NCBI RefSeq assembly: GCF_020179475.1
Contig: NZ_JAILXZ010000001.1
Coordinates: 310,001 to 374,000 of the forward strand
Source: Novosphingobium huizhouense
GTDB taxonomy: Bacteria > Pseudomonadota > Alphaproteobacteria > Sphingomonadales > Sphingomonadaceae
Direction: 5' to 3'
Length of the DNA: 64,000 bases
Part shown: positions 44,193-52,734 of the stretch, in pieces
Layout of the letters: each line of letters starts with the position of its first letter
Position numbering within the stretch: position 1 is the first letter of the stretch
Translations under genes and position numbers: made by a program
The notes under the pieces: model-generated
What the model saw: the letters and a program-made list of their open reading frames with translations, nothing else
What the model was told of the DNA's origin: nothing
The model's database searches: none

Positions 44193-44792
44193 TCACGCGG
44201 CTCGCATGACCTCCACCGACTGACCGCCCCCGCTGTCGTTGCCGTCGTCGTCGCCATTGCCGGCCGCCGTAAGGCGCGCCTCGAACATCACTGCCGTGCA
44301 GACCTGCTTGCGGCCTTCGCTGTAGCGCGGCCGCCATTCGCCAGTTGGCCGGAAGCCGAGCTTGCGCAGGACCTGCCCCGAAGCGGGATTGTCGATGAAG
44401 TGGTTTGCCTCGATGCGGTCGTGACCGATCGCCCGGGCGACCGACAGCACCGCGCGCGCCGCTTCGGTGGCATAGCCCCTGCCCCACTGGCTGCGCGCGA
44501 TCCAGTAGCCGAGCTCGACTGCGCCGCCTTCGGCCTCGGCCAGGCCGACGCTGCCGATCAGCCGCGAGCCGTGCGCGCCGGGGAGCGTCACGAAGAAGTT
44601 GGGAAAGCGGGGATCCTGCGGCAGGTTCACGAACCGGCGCGCGTCCTCCGGGGCATAGGGCCAAGGCGCGCGGGCAAGGTTGCGGACCACCTGCGCGTCG
44701 TCGATCACGGCATGCAGCTCGGCCCAGTCTTCGGGCCAGGCGGGGCGCAGGAACAGCCTTTCGCTGCGAATGAACACGTGGATTCTCCTCAT
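44193..44792 (-). CDS. GNAT-family N-acetyltransferase (RimJ/RimL-like)
   Basis: A 199-residue acetyltransferase with the layout of the RimJ/L type: SERLFLRPAWPEDWAEL at the start, GYWIARSQWGRGYATEAARAV as the acetyl-CoA site (about 95-115), and a DNPASGQVLRKLGF loop. A Gly/Asp/Asn-rich tail of about 25 residues is unusual. ATG at 44792 is used; GTG at 44777 is an alternative. Substrate unknown. Confidence 0.85.
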   Translation of the reverse strand: MRRIHVFIRSERLFLRPAWPEDWAELHAVIDDAQVVRNLARAPWPYAPEDARRFVNLPQDPRFPNFFVTLPGAHGSRLIGSVGLAEAEGGAVELGYWIARSQWGRGYATEAARAVLSVARAIGHDRIEANHFIDNPASGQVLRKLGFRPTGEWRPRYSEGRKQVCTAVMFEARLTAAGNGDDDGNDSGGGQSVEVMRAA

Positions 44793-44915
44793 CCGCCCTG
44801 TTGCAAGCGGCCTCTAAGCCGCCGCGATGACAGGGATATTGCGCTGTCGCCGCAGCACCGCCGATGTCGGGACAATCGGCGCGCGGCGCGCGACGGTTCG
44901 GGTGAGGGAGAAACG

Positions 44916-44946
44916 AAAAAAGGGAGACGGGTCGGCCCCTCTCCCT
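44916..44946 (-). terminator. Rho-independent terminator of rplU-rpmA
   Basis: Arms 44921-44927 (AGGGAGA) and 44940-44946 (TCTCCCT), with further GGG/CCC pairing inside the loop, are followed on the reverse strand by six T residues. It lies about 70 bp past rpmA. Confidence 0.75.
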
Positions 44947-44972
44947 CGTTCTGCCGGTCACTGGTACCGGCG

Positions 44973-44995
44973 GGGCCATCCCGGCAGGATGGCCC
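44973..44995. other. Perfect hairpin between rpmA and its terminator
   Basis: A 9-bp perfect inverted repeat, GGGCCATCC (44973-44981) and GGATGGCCC (44987-44995), with a 5-nt loop. It lies 18 bp past the rpmA stop. No U-tract follows on the reverse strand. It may protect the mRNA 3' end or add to termination. Confidence 0.5.
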
Positions 44996-45013
44996 TTTGC
45001 ACGACCATCCGGA

Positions 45014-45283
45014 TTATTCGGCGGCTTCAGCCATGGCGTCGACCGACACGTACTTGCGGCCGAGCTTGCCGGCGTGGAAGCGGACGCGACCTTCGGCGAG
45101 CGCGAACAGGGTGTGATCCTTGCCCATGCCCACGTTGGCGCCCGGGTACACCTTGGTACCGCGCTGGCGGATGATAATGTTGCCGCCGATCACTTCCTGA
45201 CCGCCGAACTTCTTCACGCCGAGGCGGCGACCAGCCGAATCGCGACCGTTGCGCGAGGAGCCGCCTGCTTTCTTGTGTGCCAT
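45014..45283 (-). CDS. rpmA: 50S ribosomal protein L27
   Basis: The 89-residue L27, close to the peptidyl-transferase centre. [20 protein letters not shown] and the [12 protein letters not shown] segment are diagnostic. It begins directly with MAHKKAGG, so there is no cleavable N-terminal extension of the Firmicutes kind. It follows rplU by 23 bp. Confidence 0.98.
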   Translation of the reverse strand: MAHKKAGGSSRNGRDSAGRRLGVKKFGGQEVIGGNIIIRQRGTKVYPGANVGMGKDHTLFALAEGRVRFHAGKLGRKYVSVDAMAEAAE

Positions 45284-45306
45284 CTCGTCTTACTCCGATC
45301 TCGTCT

Positions 45307-45603
45307 TCAGGCGACCGAAACGATCCGCAGCAGGGTCATCTGCTGGCGGTGACCGTTCTTGCGGCGATAGTTGTGGCGGCGGCGCTTCTTGAACACCACG
45401 ACCTTCTCCGACTTCGCCTGCGCGATGATCTCGGCCGAAACCGTGACCGCGGCAGCATCGGCGAGTTCGCCGTCCTTGCCGGCGAGGAGGACATCACCGA
45501 GGGTGATCGTGTCGCCGGCTTCACCCGCCAGCTTCTCGACAGCGATCTTGTCTCCGGCGGCAACCCGGTACTGCTTGCCGCCCGTGCGCACGATTGCGAA
45601 CAT
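45307..45603 (-). CDS. rplU: 50S ribosomal protein L21
   Basis: The 98-residue L21. [20 protein letters not shown] starts it and the C-terminal L21 signature [16 protein letters not shown] ends it. ATG at 45603 is the family start; the open frame continues upstream into the leader. It is preceded by a clear sigma-70-type promoter and a leader of about 115 nt. Confidence 0.98.
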   Translation of the reverse strand: MFAIVRTGGKQYRVAAGDKIAVEKLAGEAGDTITLGDVLLAGKDGELADAAAVTVSAEIIAQAKSEKVVVFKKRRRHNYRRKNGHRQQMTLLRIVSVA

Positions 45604-45725
45604 GGTTCCTGCTATCCGTTTCAAATGCCTGGCCCACCAAGCACCCCGATTCCCTTTCGAGAAACCGCGGACAGCGGGCAATACGCCGGTATCCCGCCGC
45701 ATGCGGAACCCCGGAAAGAGCGGTG

Positions 45726-45754
45726 CCGATAGTCGAACGAGAGATTCGTGTCAA
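45726..45754 (-). promoter_or_regulatory. Promoter of rplU-rpmA
   Basis: On the reverse strand a consensus TTGACA (45754-45749) is followed after 17 bp by TATCGG (45731-45726). The transcript should begin near 45719, giving a leader of about 115 nt before rplU. The leader contains short inverted repeats (CCGCATGCGG and GCGGG...CCCGC), so leader-based control is possible. Confidence 0.7.
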
Positions 45755-45864
45755 CGCTGCAACACAAGCCTGACGCCGCACAATCCGGCCCGCAGACCGC
45801 CGGCGCCGGACGCACCGCCGCGCGCGGCTCTGGCGCCGGTGCGCGCGCATGCTATGGCGGGACC

Positions 45865-46431
45865 ATGCCCAAGCGCCGCCTCCCTGTCCATTCGCCCCTG
45901 CTCCACCACCGGGGCGTGGCCCTGCTCGTCCTCGCAGCGCTCGCCACCAGCGCCTGCAGCGCCGATCGCAGCCGCTTTCCCTCACTCGCCCGCCGCCCGG
46001 CCGAGCGCGCCTACGGCAGCGCGCAGCCGGTGGCCGCCGCGGTCCCCGATGCCACCCAGCCGCTCCCTGCGGACGCTTCGGTGGTGGCGCGGGTCGCCGC
46101 GCTGCGCGAACAGGCGCGCAAGGCCGACGCAAGGTTCGAATCGCGCCGCCCCGGCGCCGAGCGCGCAGTTGCCGCCGCGCGCGGCGCCGGCGTTGGCAGC
46201 GAGGCCTGGTCGGTCGCGCAGATCGCCATCGCCGACCTCGATTCGGCGCGGAGCGAAGGCATGGTCGCGATGGCCGACCTCGACCGCATGCTCGTCGTCG
46301 CGACCCAGGCCGCGGTCGATGGTCCGCACGCCGACCTCGACGCGATCGCCCCGGCGCATGCCGAGGTCGATGCCCTGATGCGCCAGGAGCTGGCGACGCT
46401 CGACGCGCTGAAAAGGCGGGTTGCGGGCTAG
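45865..46431 (+). CDS. Lipoprotein with helical mature domain, function unknown
   Basis: A 188-residue protein with a lipobox ATSAC (Cys at about 31) after a basic, hydrophobic leader. The mature part is Ala/Arg/Asp-rich, probably all-helical, with no domain I recognise. ATG at 45865 gives the lipoprotein leader; the longer frame back to 45748 overlaps the rplU promoter. It ends 1 nt from the converging moaE stop. Confidence 0.75.
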   Translation: MPKRRLPVHSPLLHHRGVALLVLAALATSACSADRSRFPSLARRPAERAYGSAQPVAAAVPDATQPLPADASVVARVAALREQARKADARFESRRPGAERAVAAARGAGVGSEAWSVAQIAIADLDSARSEGMVAMADLDRMLVVATQAAVDGPHADLDAIAPAHAEVDALMRQELATLDALKRRVAG

Positions 46432-46872
46432 CTACCAGCGCGCCAGATCGCGCCGGTCCTCCTCGCGCGGCTCGATCCAGCGCCACCCGTCGGCCGTCTT
46501 CTCGCGCTTCCAGAACCACGATTCGCTCTTGAGATGGTCCATCGCGAAGTCCGCTGCGGCAAAGGCGTCGCGCCGGTGCCGCGCGGCAGCGGCGACGAGC
46601 ACGATGGGATCGCGCGGGGCCATCGTGCCGACGCGGTGGACGATCAGCAGCCCGTCGAGCGCCCAGCGGCCGAGTACGCTGTCGGCCAGTTGCCGCATCC
46701 CGGGCAGGGTCAGCGGCGCATAGTGCCGCAGCTCCAGCGCCTCGACCCCGCCGCCCTCGCGCACCTGGCCGAGAAAGCTGACCACGCCGCCCGACTGCGG
46801 ATGCCCGGCGGTGAAGCGCTCGATCTCCAGCGCGGGATCGAAGGCGGTCTCGAGCAGGCGCACGTCGCGCAT
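46432..46872 (-). CDS. moaE: Molybdopterin synthase catalytic subunit MoaE
   Basis: A 146-residue large subunit that, with MoaD, converts cyclic pyranopterin monophosphate to molybdopterin. GGVVSFLGQVRE, LELRHYAPLTLPGM, HRVGTM and the Lys-containing KSESWFWKRE are typical. ATG at 46872 lies 1 nt after the moaD stop. It is the last gene of the long reverse operon. Confidence 0.92.
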   Translation of the reverse strand: MRDVRLLETAFDPALEIERFTAGHPQSGGVVSFLGQVREGGGVEALELRHYAPLTLPGMRQLADSVLGRWALDGLLIVHRVGTMAPRDPIVLVAAAARHRRDAFAAADFAMDHLKSESWFWKREKTADGWRWIEPREEDRRDLARW

Positions 46873-46873
46873 G

Positions 46874-47113
46874 TCAGCCGCCGCTGACAGGGGGCAGGAA
46901 GGCGAGCTCGTCGCCGTCCGCCAGCACCACCCCGCCCGGCTCGGCGACGAGCGCGCCGTTGAGCGCGATGCGCACGCGCTCGCCCAGCAGTTCGACCGCG
47001 AGCGCGGGGTCGAGCCGCGCCAGCACCTCGGCCAGCGGTCCCGGCGCGACCTCGCGCTCGCCGCTTCCCGCCGCGTCCTCGAGCCGACCGAGGAAAACAA
47101 GTCGCGCGGCCAT
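46874..47113 (-). CDS. moaD: Molybdopterin synthase sulfur carrier MoaD
   Basis: A 79-residue ubiquitin-like sulfur carrier ending in the required Gly-Gly (VSGG). The beta-grasp pattern RIALNGALVAEP...DGDELAFLPPVSGG is clear. The start codon overlaps the moaA stop by 1 nt (TGATG). The C-terminal thiocarboxylate donates sulfur to MoaE. Confidence 0.93.
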   Translation of the reverse strand: MAARLVFLGRLEDAAGSGEREVAPGPLAEVLARLDPALAVELLGERVRIALNGALVAEPGGVVLADGDELAFLPPVSGG

Positions 47114-48117
47114 CAACCGCCCGTCATCGACATGTGCCGCGCGAGCGCGGGCGCGGCGCCCGCCCGGTCGATGGCAAAGGCGTGGCGCTCGGGCTTTTCG
47201 CCCATGGCGCGGGCGAAGGCCTGCGCCAGCGCCGCGTCGGGATCGTCGGAGCGCAGCGCGGCGCGCAGGTCGACCTTGCCCTCGCCGCCGAGGCACATGA
47301 ACAGCTGGCCGGTGGCGGTGACGCGCACGCGGTTGCAGCCCTCGCAGAAGTTGCCGGTCAGCGGCGTGATGAAGCCGAGCCGCCCGCCGGTCTCAGCAAT
47401 GTCGACATAGCGCGCCGGGCCACCGCTGCGCGCGTCGCTGGGGCTCAGCGTCCAGCGCTGTGCGAGGTCGCGGCGCACCGCGTCGAGCGGCAGGTACTGC
47501 GCGAAGCGGTCCTGCTCGATCTCACCCAGCGGCATGACCTCGATCAGCGTGATCTCGTGGCCCTGGCCGTGCGCCCAGGTGATGAGGTCGGGCAGCTCGT
47601 CCTCGTTGACGCCCTTCAGCGCCACGGTGTTGAGCTTGACCTTGAGCCTCGCCGCTTTCGCCGCCGCGATGCCGTCGAGCACCTGCGGCAGCGCATCGCG
47701 CCGGGCGAGACGGGCGAAAGTGTCACGGTCGCGGGTGTCGAGCGAGACGTTGATCCGCCTGACGCCCGCTGCCGCAAGGTCCTCGGCGAACGCGGCAAGG
47801 CGCGTGCCGTTGGTGGTCAGCGTCAGCTCCTCGAGGCCGCTTCCAAGCTCCCGCCCCAGCGCGCGCACGAGGTCGATCATGTCGCGCCGCACCAGCGGTT
47901 CGCCGCCCGTCAGCCGCAGCTTGGTCACCCCGCGCGCGATGAAGGCGAGCGCCAGCCTGTGCAGTTCCTCGAGGCTCAGCACGTCGGCGCGCGGCAGGAA
48001 CTCCATCCGCTCGGGCATGCAATAGGCGCAGCGCAAGTCGCAGCGATCGGTCACCGACAGGCGCAGGTAGCTGATCCTGCGGGCGAATCGGTCGATCAGG
48101 GGCGCGGGCGCGGTCAC
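47113..48117 (-). CDS. moaA: GTP 3',8-cyclase MoaA
   Basis: A 334-residue radical-SAM enzyme for the first step of molybdenum cofactor synthesis. N-terminal cluster C26-x3-C30-x2-C33 (CDLRCAYC) and C-terminal cluster C258-x2-C261-x13-C275 ([10 protein letters not shown]) are intact, and the essential C-terminal Gly-Gly is present. A GTG start overlaps the SDR stop by 4 nt. moaC is not in this block. Confidence 0.96.
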   Translation of the reverse strand: MTAPAPLIDRFARRISYLRLSVTDRCDLRCAYCMPERMEFLPRADVLSLEELHRLALAFIARGVTKLRLTGGEPLVRRDMIDLVRALGRELGSGLEELTLTTNGTRLAAFAEDLAAAGVRRINVSLDTRDRDTFARLARRDALPQVLDGIAAAKAARLKVKLNTVALKGVNEDELPDLITWAHGQGHEITLIEVMPLGEIEQDRFAQYLPLDAVRRDLAQRWTLSPSDARSGGPARYVDIAETGGRLGFITPLTGNFCEGCNRVRVTATGQLFMCLGGEGKVDLRAALRSDDPDAALAQAFARAMGEKPERHAFAIDRAGAAPALARHMSMTGG

Positions 48118-48893
48118 TTGGCCAAGTGTACGAAGTCTCGCGCGTAGGATTCAAGGTGCGCGCCCGCATCGACGAAGATCGTCTGCCCGGTCACCGATGG
48201 CGCCCCGGCAAGGTAGGCGACGGCTTCGGCGATCTCGGCAGGGTCGGCCAGGCGATCGAGCGGCATCAGGTGCGCGAGCCGCTCCCACTGCGCCGCATCG
48301 TAGTCGGCGGTCGGCAGGGTCAGACCCGGCGCGACCCCGTTGACCCGCACCGCGGGCGCGAGCGACCGCGCGAGCGTGCGGACCGCGGCATGAAGACCCT
48401 GCTTCGACAGCGTGTACGAGAACTGGTCGGGGACCGGGTTGAGCACGCGCTGGTCGAGGATCATCACCACGCTGGCCGGCGCGTCGCCGAGCGCCGCGGC
48501 GAAGGCCTGCGTCATCAGCAGCGGCGCGGCAAGGTTGACCTGGAGATGTTCGGCAAGCCCGTGGGCGTTGAAGCTGTGCGCGTCGTCGTCGCGGAACAGC
48601 GAGGCGCAGTTCACCAGCAGGGTCGCGGGCCGGCCCGCCGCCGAAGCCGCACGCCCGATCAGCGCGACGGCGGCATCGGCCTTGCCGAGATCGGCCTCGA
48701 GCGCATGGACCTGCGCCCCCAGCGCCTCGAGCTGCGCCGCGAAGGCGGGATCGAACGTCGCGGCATGGTGGGCGTGGAGCGCGAGGTCCCAGCCTGCCGC
48801 CGCGAGCCGCTCGGCAATCGCGGCGCCGATGCGTCGCCAGCCGCCGGTCACCAGCGCGAGGGGGCGGGCGACCGAGGCGGCATCCCCGCTCAC
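48114..48893 (-). CDS. FolM-like short-chain dehydrogenase (pteridine reductase type)
   Basis: A 259-residue SDR. The cofactor loop is TGGWRRIG (16-23), the Arg-Arg variant seen in FolM/PTR1-type NADPH pteridine reductases instead of the usual TGxxxGIG. Catalytic Tyr160 and Lys164 (YTLSK) are present. Position between folB and moaA supports a role in reduced pterin (dihydromonapterin/dihydrofolate) metabolism. GTG start; overlaps folB by 4 nt. Confidence 0.86.
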   Translation of the reverse strand: MSGDAASVARPLALVTGGWRRIGAAIAERLAAAGWDLALHAHHAATFDPAFAAQLEALGAQVHALEADLGKADAAVALIGRAASAAGRPATLLVNCASLFRDDDAHSFNAHGLAEHLQVNLAAPLLMTQAFAAALGDAPASVVMILDQRVLNPVPDQFSYTLSKQGLHAAVRTLARSLAPAVRVNGVAPGLTLPTADYDAAQWERLAHLMPLDRLADPAEIAEAVAYLAGAPSVTGQTIFVDAGAHLESYARDFVHLAK

Positions 48894-49282
48894 CCGACGA
48901 AGGCCTCCCAGGCGCTGCGGCCGCGGGTCAGCGTCATGCCGATATCCTCGCCCGCCTCGCTGATCGCCAGCTTGACGATCTTCACCTCGACCCGTTCGAT
49001 CCGCGCGTCCTGCAGGAACAGCGTGTCGCAGATGTGGTCGGCGACCGATTCGATCAGCTTGAAATGGACGTCCTTCGGCAGCCCTTCGGAGGCCGCGAAC
49101 TTCAGGTCCATGTAGTTCTTGCTCTCGGTCAGCGGGCAGTCGGGCGTGTAGCGCGGACGCGGGGCGAGCCAGGCGCGGATCGAGATGCGCAAAGGCTGCG
49201 GGCGGCCGGTCTCTTCCGAATAGATGCCGGTGAGAACATCGGTTTCGACGTTGGCGACTTCGAGGATCAGGCTGTCAGTCAT
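48890..49282 (-). CDS. folB: Dihydroneopterin aldolase FolB
   Basis: A 130-residue T-fold enzyme that cleaves dihydroneopterin to 6-hydroxymethyl-dihydropterin in folate synthesis. LILEVANVETDVLTGIYSEE resembles the start of the family, and VADHICDTLF and VEVKIVKL follow. ATG at 49282 is inside the stop region of the upstream unknown gene (ATGA). Coupled to the FolM-like gene. Confidence 0.86.
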   Translation of the reverse strand: MTDSLILEVANVETDVLTGIYSEETGRPQPLRISIRAWLAPRPRYTPDCPLTESKNYMDLKFAASEGLPKDVHFKLIESVADHICDTLFLQDARIERVEVKIVKLAISEAGEDIGMTLTRGRSAWEAFVG

Positions 49283-49791
49283 CCAAGAGCGTCCATGTTG
49301 TCCCGCCCCCAAGCCCAACACTCCTCGCGGCAAGCGTGATGAAATTCAATGGTATCGTTGATCCTGAAACCCAAGCGCTTGGCGCCGGTAATGAAACCCT
49401 TGAGGGCATCCTGCCCAAGTTCGCCGGTTTCAACATTGCCTTGGTTTACGCATATAGCTGTGAGCAGCGGCAAGTTTTGCAGAAAACAGATATCGAGCAG
49501 ACGATCAAGATGACCGTTCACGCCGTTCATCTGGTGCCGAGCCTTGGACCACTCGACCCCGCTCGCTGCAGCGAGAGCACCATATGTTGTACACCTCTGC
49601 TCGATTGCAGATCGCTTTAAATGGGTGAGTGATAGTCCGAATTGCAGCTTGTGACTCTCCTGTGCGCGTCTCACTCGCTCTTCCAGGAGGGCGATGTAGA
49701 GTGGCTCGGTGGTCAGTCCTCTTTCCTCGTGCCGGGCAATCCAACGCTCGATTTCGGGAGAGGACTTTTGCGTGAGATCATGTTTGGTCAT
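49279..49791 (-). CDS. Unknown 170-residue protein with lower GC
   Basis: A soluble, helical protein I do not recognise. It has a charged N-terminus (EERVRRAQESH), a middle segment that could be a HTH (TYGALAAASGVEWSKARHQMNGV), a hydrophobic LDRLLDICFLQNLPLLTAICVN stretch and a C-terminal HHACREECWAWGR with several His/Cys. Base composition over 49381-49740 is about 55% GC, against about 75% in the adjoining 60 nt at 49801-49860, which suggests acquisition. Both ends overlap neighbours by 4 nt. Some defence- and restriction-associated proteins have a similar TYxxLA...LGxI...C...LPxLxAlVVN layout, but that is only an impression. Confidence 0.72.
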   Translation of the reverse strand: MTKHDLTQKSSPEIERWIARHEERGLTTEPLYIALLEERVRRAQESHKLQFGLSLTHLKRSAIEQRCTTYGALAAASGVEWSKARHQMNGVNGHLDRLLDICFLQNLPLLTAICVNQGNVETGELGQDALKGFITGAKRLGFRINDTIEFHHACREECWAWGRDNMDALG

Positions 49792-50675
49792 GCGTTACTC
49801 CACCGCGCGAAGATCGCGGTCGGCAGCACGCGGCCGCCCTCCCCTTCCTCGCGGATGGCAAGGTCGCCGTGCTCGATCGTGCCCGGCAGGTGACGCAGCG
49901 CCTCCTCGAGCAGGCCAGCGAGCGCGAGCGAGGACATCCGCACGGCATAGACCGTCAGGAACAGGAACCGGCTCTCGCCATCGAGCAGCGCGGCGCAATC
50001 GCGCACCAGCCCCGGCAGGCTTTCCTCGAGCCGCCAGACCTCGCCTTCGGGACCGCGGCCGAACTTGGGCGGATCGAGAATGATCCCGTCGTAGCGCTTG
50101 CCGCGCCGCACTTCGCGCGCGGTGAACTTGGCGGCATCGTCGACGATCCAGCGGATGGGGCGCGATTCCATGCCCGAAAGCGCGGCGTTGGCGCGGGCCT
50201 GCGCCACCGACTTCTTCGAGGCATCGACGTGGGTCACCGCGCCGTGGTCCGACAGCGACAGCGTGCCGACGCCGGTATAGCCGAACAGGTTGAGCGTGGC
50301 GGCCTCGGCCTTGCCGGCCAGTTGCTCGCCCATCCAGTCCCACACCGGGGCCATGTCCGGGAAGAACCCCAGGTGCCGGAACGGCGTGCAGCTCGCGGTA
50401 AAGCGCACATCCCCGCGCGACAGATCCCAGCCATCGCGCGGGACGGGCCGGTCGAACCGCCACTTGCCGCCGCCGTCCTCGTCCGAGCCGGGCACGAACT
50501 CGCCATGCGCCTGCCAGTCGGACAGGCGCGGCGCCCACATCGCCTGCGGCTCGGGCCGCACGAAGCGATGGTCGCCATAGCGCTCGAACTTGCGGCCATG
50601 CCCTGAATCGATCAGGCCGAAGTCATCCCAGCCCGCGCCGATCATCAGCTTCGGCTGGAGATCGAGGACCGCCAT
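49788..50675 (-). CDS. Class I SAM-dependent methyltransferase, RlmI/RlmK-like
   Basis: A 295-residue Rossmann methyltransferase. NLFGYTGVGTLS (129-140) is the SAM loop and DPPKFGRG (201-208) is the catalytic motif of the 23S rRNA cytosine-5/m7G (RlmI/RlmL) group. There is no PUA or THUMP domain. rRNA is the likely substrate but not certain. ATG at 50675 overlaps the thrC stop; the frame upstream runs into thrC without match. Confidence 0.86.
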   Translation of the reverse strand: MAVLDLQPKLMIGAGWDDFGLIDSGHGRKFERYGDHRFVRPEPQAMWAPRLSDWQAHGEFVPGSDEDGGGKWRFDRPVPRDGWDLSRGDVRFTASCTPFRHLGFFPDMAPVWDWMGEQLAGKAEAATLNLFGYTGVGTLSLSDHGAVTHVDASKKSVAQARANAALSGMESRPIRWIVDDAAKFTAREVRRGKRYDGIILDPPKFGRGPEGEVWRLEESLPGLVRDCAALLDGESRFLFLTVYAVRMSSLALAGLLEEALRHLPGTIEHGDLAIREEGEGGRVLPTAIFARWSNA

Positions 50676-52081
50676 CAGCCGTGCTTCGGCGTCGCCCGCT
50701 CGGCGACGAAGGCCGCGACCGCGTCGTAGTTGCCGGGCAGGCGCGAGCAGGCTTCCTCGCGCTCGAACAGGTCGCCGACCCGCGAAGGCAGCGGCGGACG
50801 CACGCCCGTGGCGCGCTCGACCGCGTCGACGAACTTGGCCGGATGCGCCGTCGCCAGCGTCACCACCGGCACGTCGGCGGTAAGGTCGGTGGCGGCGCGT
50901 GCGGCGTGAAGCGCGATCGCGGTGTGCGGATCGAGCACTTCGCCGCATTCCTCGTGCGCCCAACGCATCGCCTGCGCCATGTCGTTCGCATCGGCGCGGG
51001 CGCTGGTGAACAGCGCGGCGGCGCTCTGCCGCTGCGCATTGGTCAGCTGGATTGCCTTGCTCGATTCGAACCTGCGCATCTGCTCGGCCATGGCCGCGCC
51101 GTCGCGCCCGCCGGCATCGAACAGCAGCCGCTCGAAGTTCGAGCTGACCTGGATGTCCATCGAGGGGGCGGCGGTGGGCGTGACCGTGCCGGCGGAATAG
51201 TCGCCGGTCGACAGCGCGCGATGGAGGATGTCGTTGACGTTGGTCGCCACGATCAGCCGCTCGATCGGCAGGCCCATCCTAGCCGCGACATAGCCTGCGA
51301 ACACGTCACCGAAGTTGCCGGTCGGCACCGAGAAGGCGACCTTGCGCTGCGGCGCGCCCAGCTGGAGCGCGGCGTAGAAGTAGTAGACCACCTGCGCCAT
51401 CAGCCGCGCCCAGTTGATCGAATTGACCGCGGCGATGCCGAACGTGCCGGTCATCGCGGCGTCGTTGAACATCCGCTTCACCATCGCCTGGGCATCGTCG
51501 AAGCTGCCGTCGATCGCGATGTTGTGAACGTTGGGGGCGAGCACCGTGGTCATCTGCCGGCGCTGCACGTCGCTCACCCGGCCGTGCGGGTGGAGCATGA
51601 AGATGTCGATCTTGGCGCGGCCGGCCACCGCGTCGATCGCCGCCGAGCCGGTGTCGCCGCTAGTCGCGCCGACGATCGTCAGGTGGTCGTCACGCCGGCC
51701 GAGGAATTCCTCGAACAGCAGGCCGAGCAATTGCAGCGCCACGTCCTTGAACGCCAGCGTCGGCCCGTGGAACAGCTCGAGCACCCACTGCCGCTCGTCG
51801 AGCTGCTTGAGCGGGGTAACGCCCGCGTGGGCGAAGCGGCCATAGGCCTGCCGCGTCAGTTCGAGCAGGCGTTCGGGCGTCAGGCTGTCGCCGACGAAGG
51901 GCTGCATCACCTTCTGCGCCAGCTCGGCATAAGGGAGGCCCGCCAGGCGCGCGATCTCGTCCGTGCTGAACGAGGGCCAGGTCTCGGGCACGTAGAGCCC
52001 GCCGTCCGAGGCGAGCCCGGCCAGGGTCACTTCCTCGAAGTCGAGGGCGGGCGCCGATCCACGGGTGCTGACGTACTTCAT
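50675..52081 (-). CDS. thrC: Threonine synthase ThrC
   Basis: A 468-residue PLP enzyme forming threonine from O-phosphohomoserine. The PLP-binding lysine is Lys112 in PTLAFKDVALQ, and SGDTGSAAIDA and VPTGNFGDVFAGY follow. It has the long form with MKYVSTRGSAP at the start. First gene of the reverse run that continues into the methyltransferase, folB and moa genes. Confidence 0.96.
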   Translation of the reverse strand: MKYVSTRGSAPALDFEEVTLAGLASDGGLYVPETWPSFSTDEIARLAGLPYAELAQKVMQPFVGDSLTPERLLELTRQAYGRFAHAGVTPLKQLDERQWVLELFHGPTLAFKDVALQLLGLLFEEFLGRRDDHLTIVGATSGDTGSAAIDAVAGRAKIDIFMLHPHGRVSDVQRRQMTTVLAPNVHNIAIDGSFDDAQAMVKRMFNDAAMTGTFGIAAVNSINWARLMAQVVYYFYAALQLGAPQRKVAFSVPTGNFGDVFAGYVAARMGLPIERLIVATNVNDILHRALSTGDYSAGTVTPTAAPSMDIQVSSNFERLLFDAGGRDGAAMAEQMRRFESSKAIQLTNAQRQSAAALFTSARADANDMAQAMRWAHEECGEVLDPHTAIALHAARAATDLTADVPVVTLATAHPAKFVDAVERATGVRPPLPSRVGDLFEREEACSRLPGNYDAVAAFVAERATPKHG

Positions 52082-52125
52082 CTGACTTCCAATCCGGGCC
52101 CAGCCACTTGTCCTTGCCCGCGCGC

Positions 52126-52734
52126 TTAGCGGCGGGCAGGCTTGGGAGCAAGCCGCCTGTAGAGCAGGATCCCGTAGATCACCGAAGCGACGACCGCGAA
52201 GGCGAACCATTGCACCGCATAGGCAAGGTGGTTGTTGGGCAGCGCGTTGGGATCGGGCCTGGCCAGCGGTTGCAGGCCGGCGGCGGGAGGATAGGCGATG
52301 AGCCGCGCGCGAAGGCGGCCATCGGGCCCTTCCCCGCCCGAAGCGACGATGCCATGGACCGTACCGCCCGGCCAGTCGATCACCTTGGGCTCGGGCGTCC
52401 AGCCGAGCGAGACCGCGACCTCGCTGTTCAGCCCGAGGCGGCAGTTCGCCACGACCGCGAGGCCCGGCTCGTCGAGCGCGTTGCGCGCCGCCACCGTGGT
52501 CATCGACACGACCTTGGGGCAGTCGAGGTGCGAGGTGCGGTAGAGCGCGCCCTCGACCTCGTCCGCGCGCTCGGGCCAGCGCACGTCGCCGGTCTCCTGC
52601 GCGGCGGCGGCGTAGCGCGCGATCAGCGCTTCCTTCCACTGCTTGCGCTGCAACTGCCACACGCCGAGCGCGATCATGGTGAGGATCGCGGCGCACACCA
52701 CCATCGTCGACAGGACGGGAAACCGCGGCTTCAT
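52126..52734 (-). CDS. SURF1-family cytochrome oxidase assembly protein
   Basis: A 202-residue SURF1 protein needed for haem a insertion into aa3 oxidase. Two membrane segments bracket a periplasmic domain: about 8-26 (the segment with LGVWQLQRKQWKEALI) and about 172-193. NNHLAYAVQWFAFA is a family mark. It overlaps DUF983 by 4 nt, in the cox assembly operon. Confidence 0.9.
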   Translation of the reverse strand: MKPRFPVLSTMVVCAAILTMIALGVWQLQRKQWKEALIARYAAAAQETGDVRWPERADEVEGALYRTSHLDCPKVVSMTTVAARNALDEPGLAVVANCRLGLNSEVAVSLGWTPEPKVIDWPGGTVHGIVASGGEGPDGRLRARLIAYPPAAGLQPLARPDPNALPNNHLAYAVQWFAFAVVASVIYGILLYRRLAPKPARR

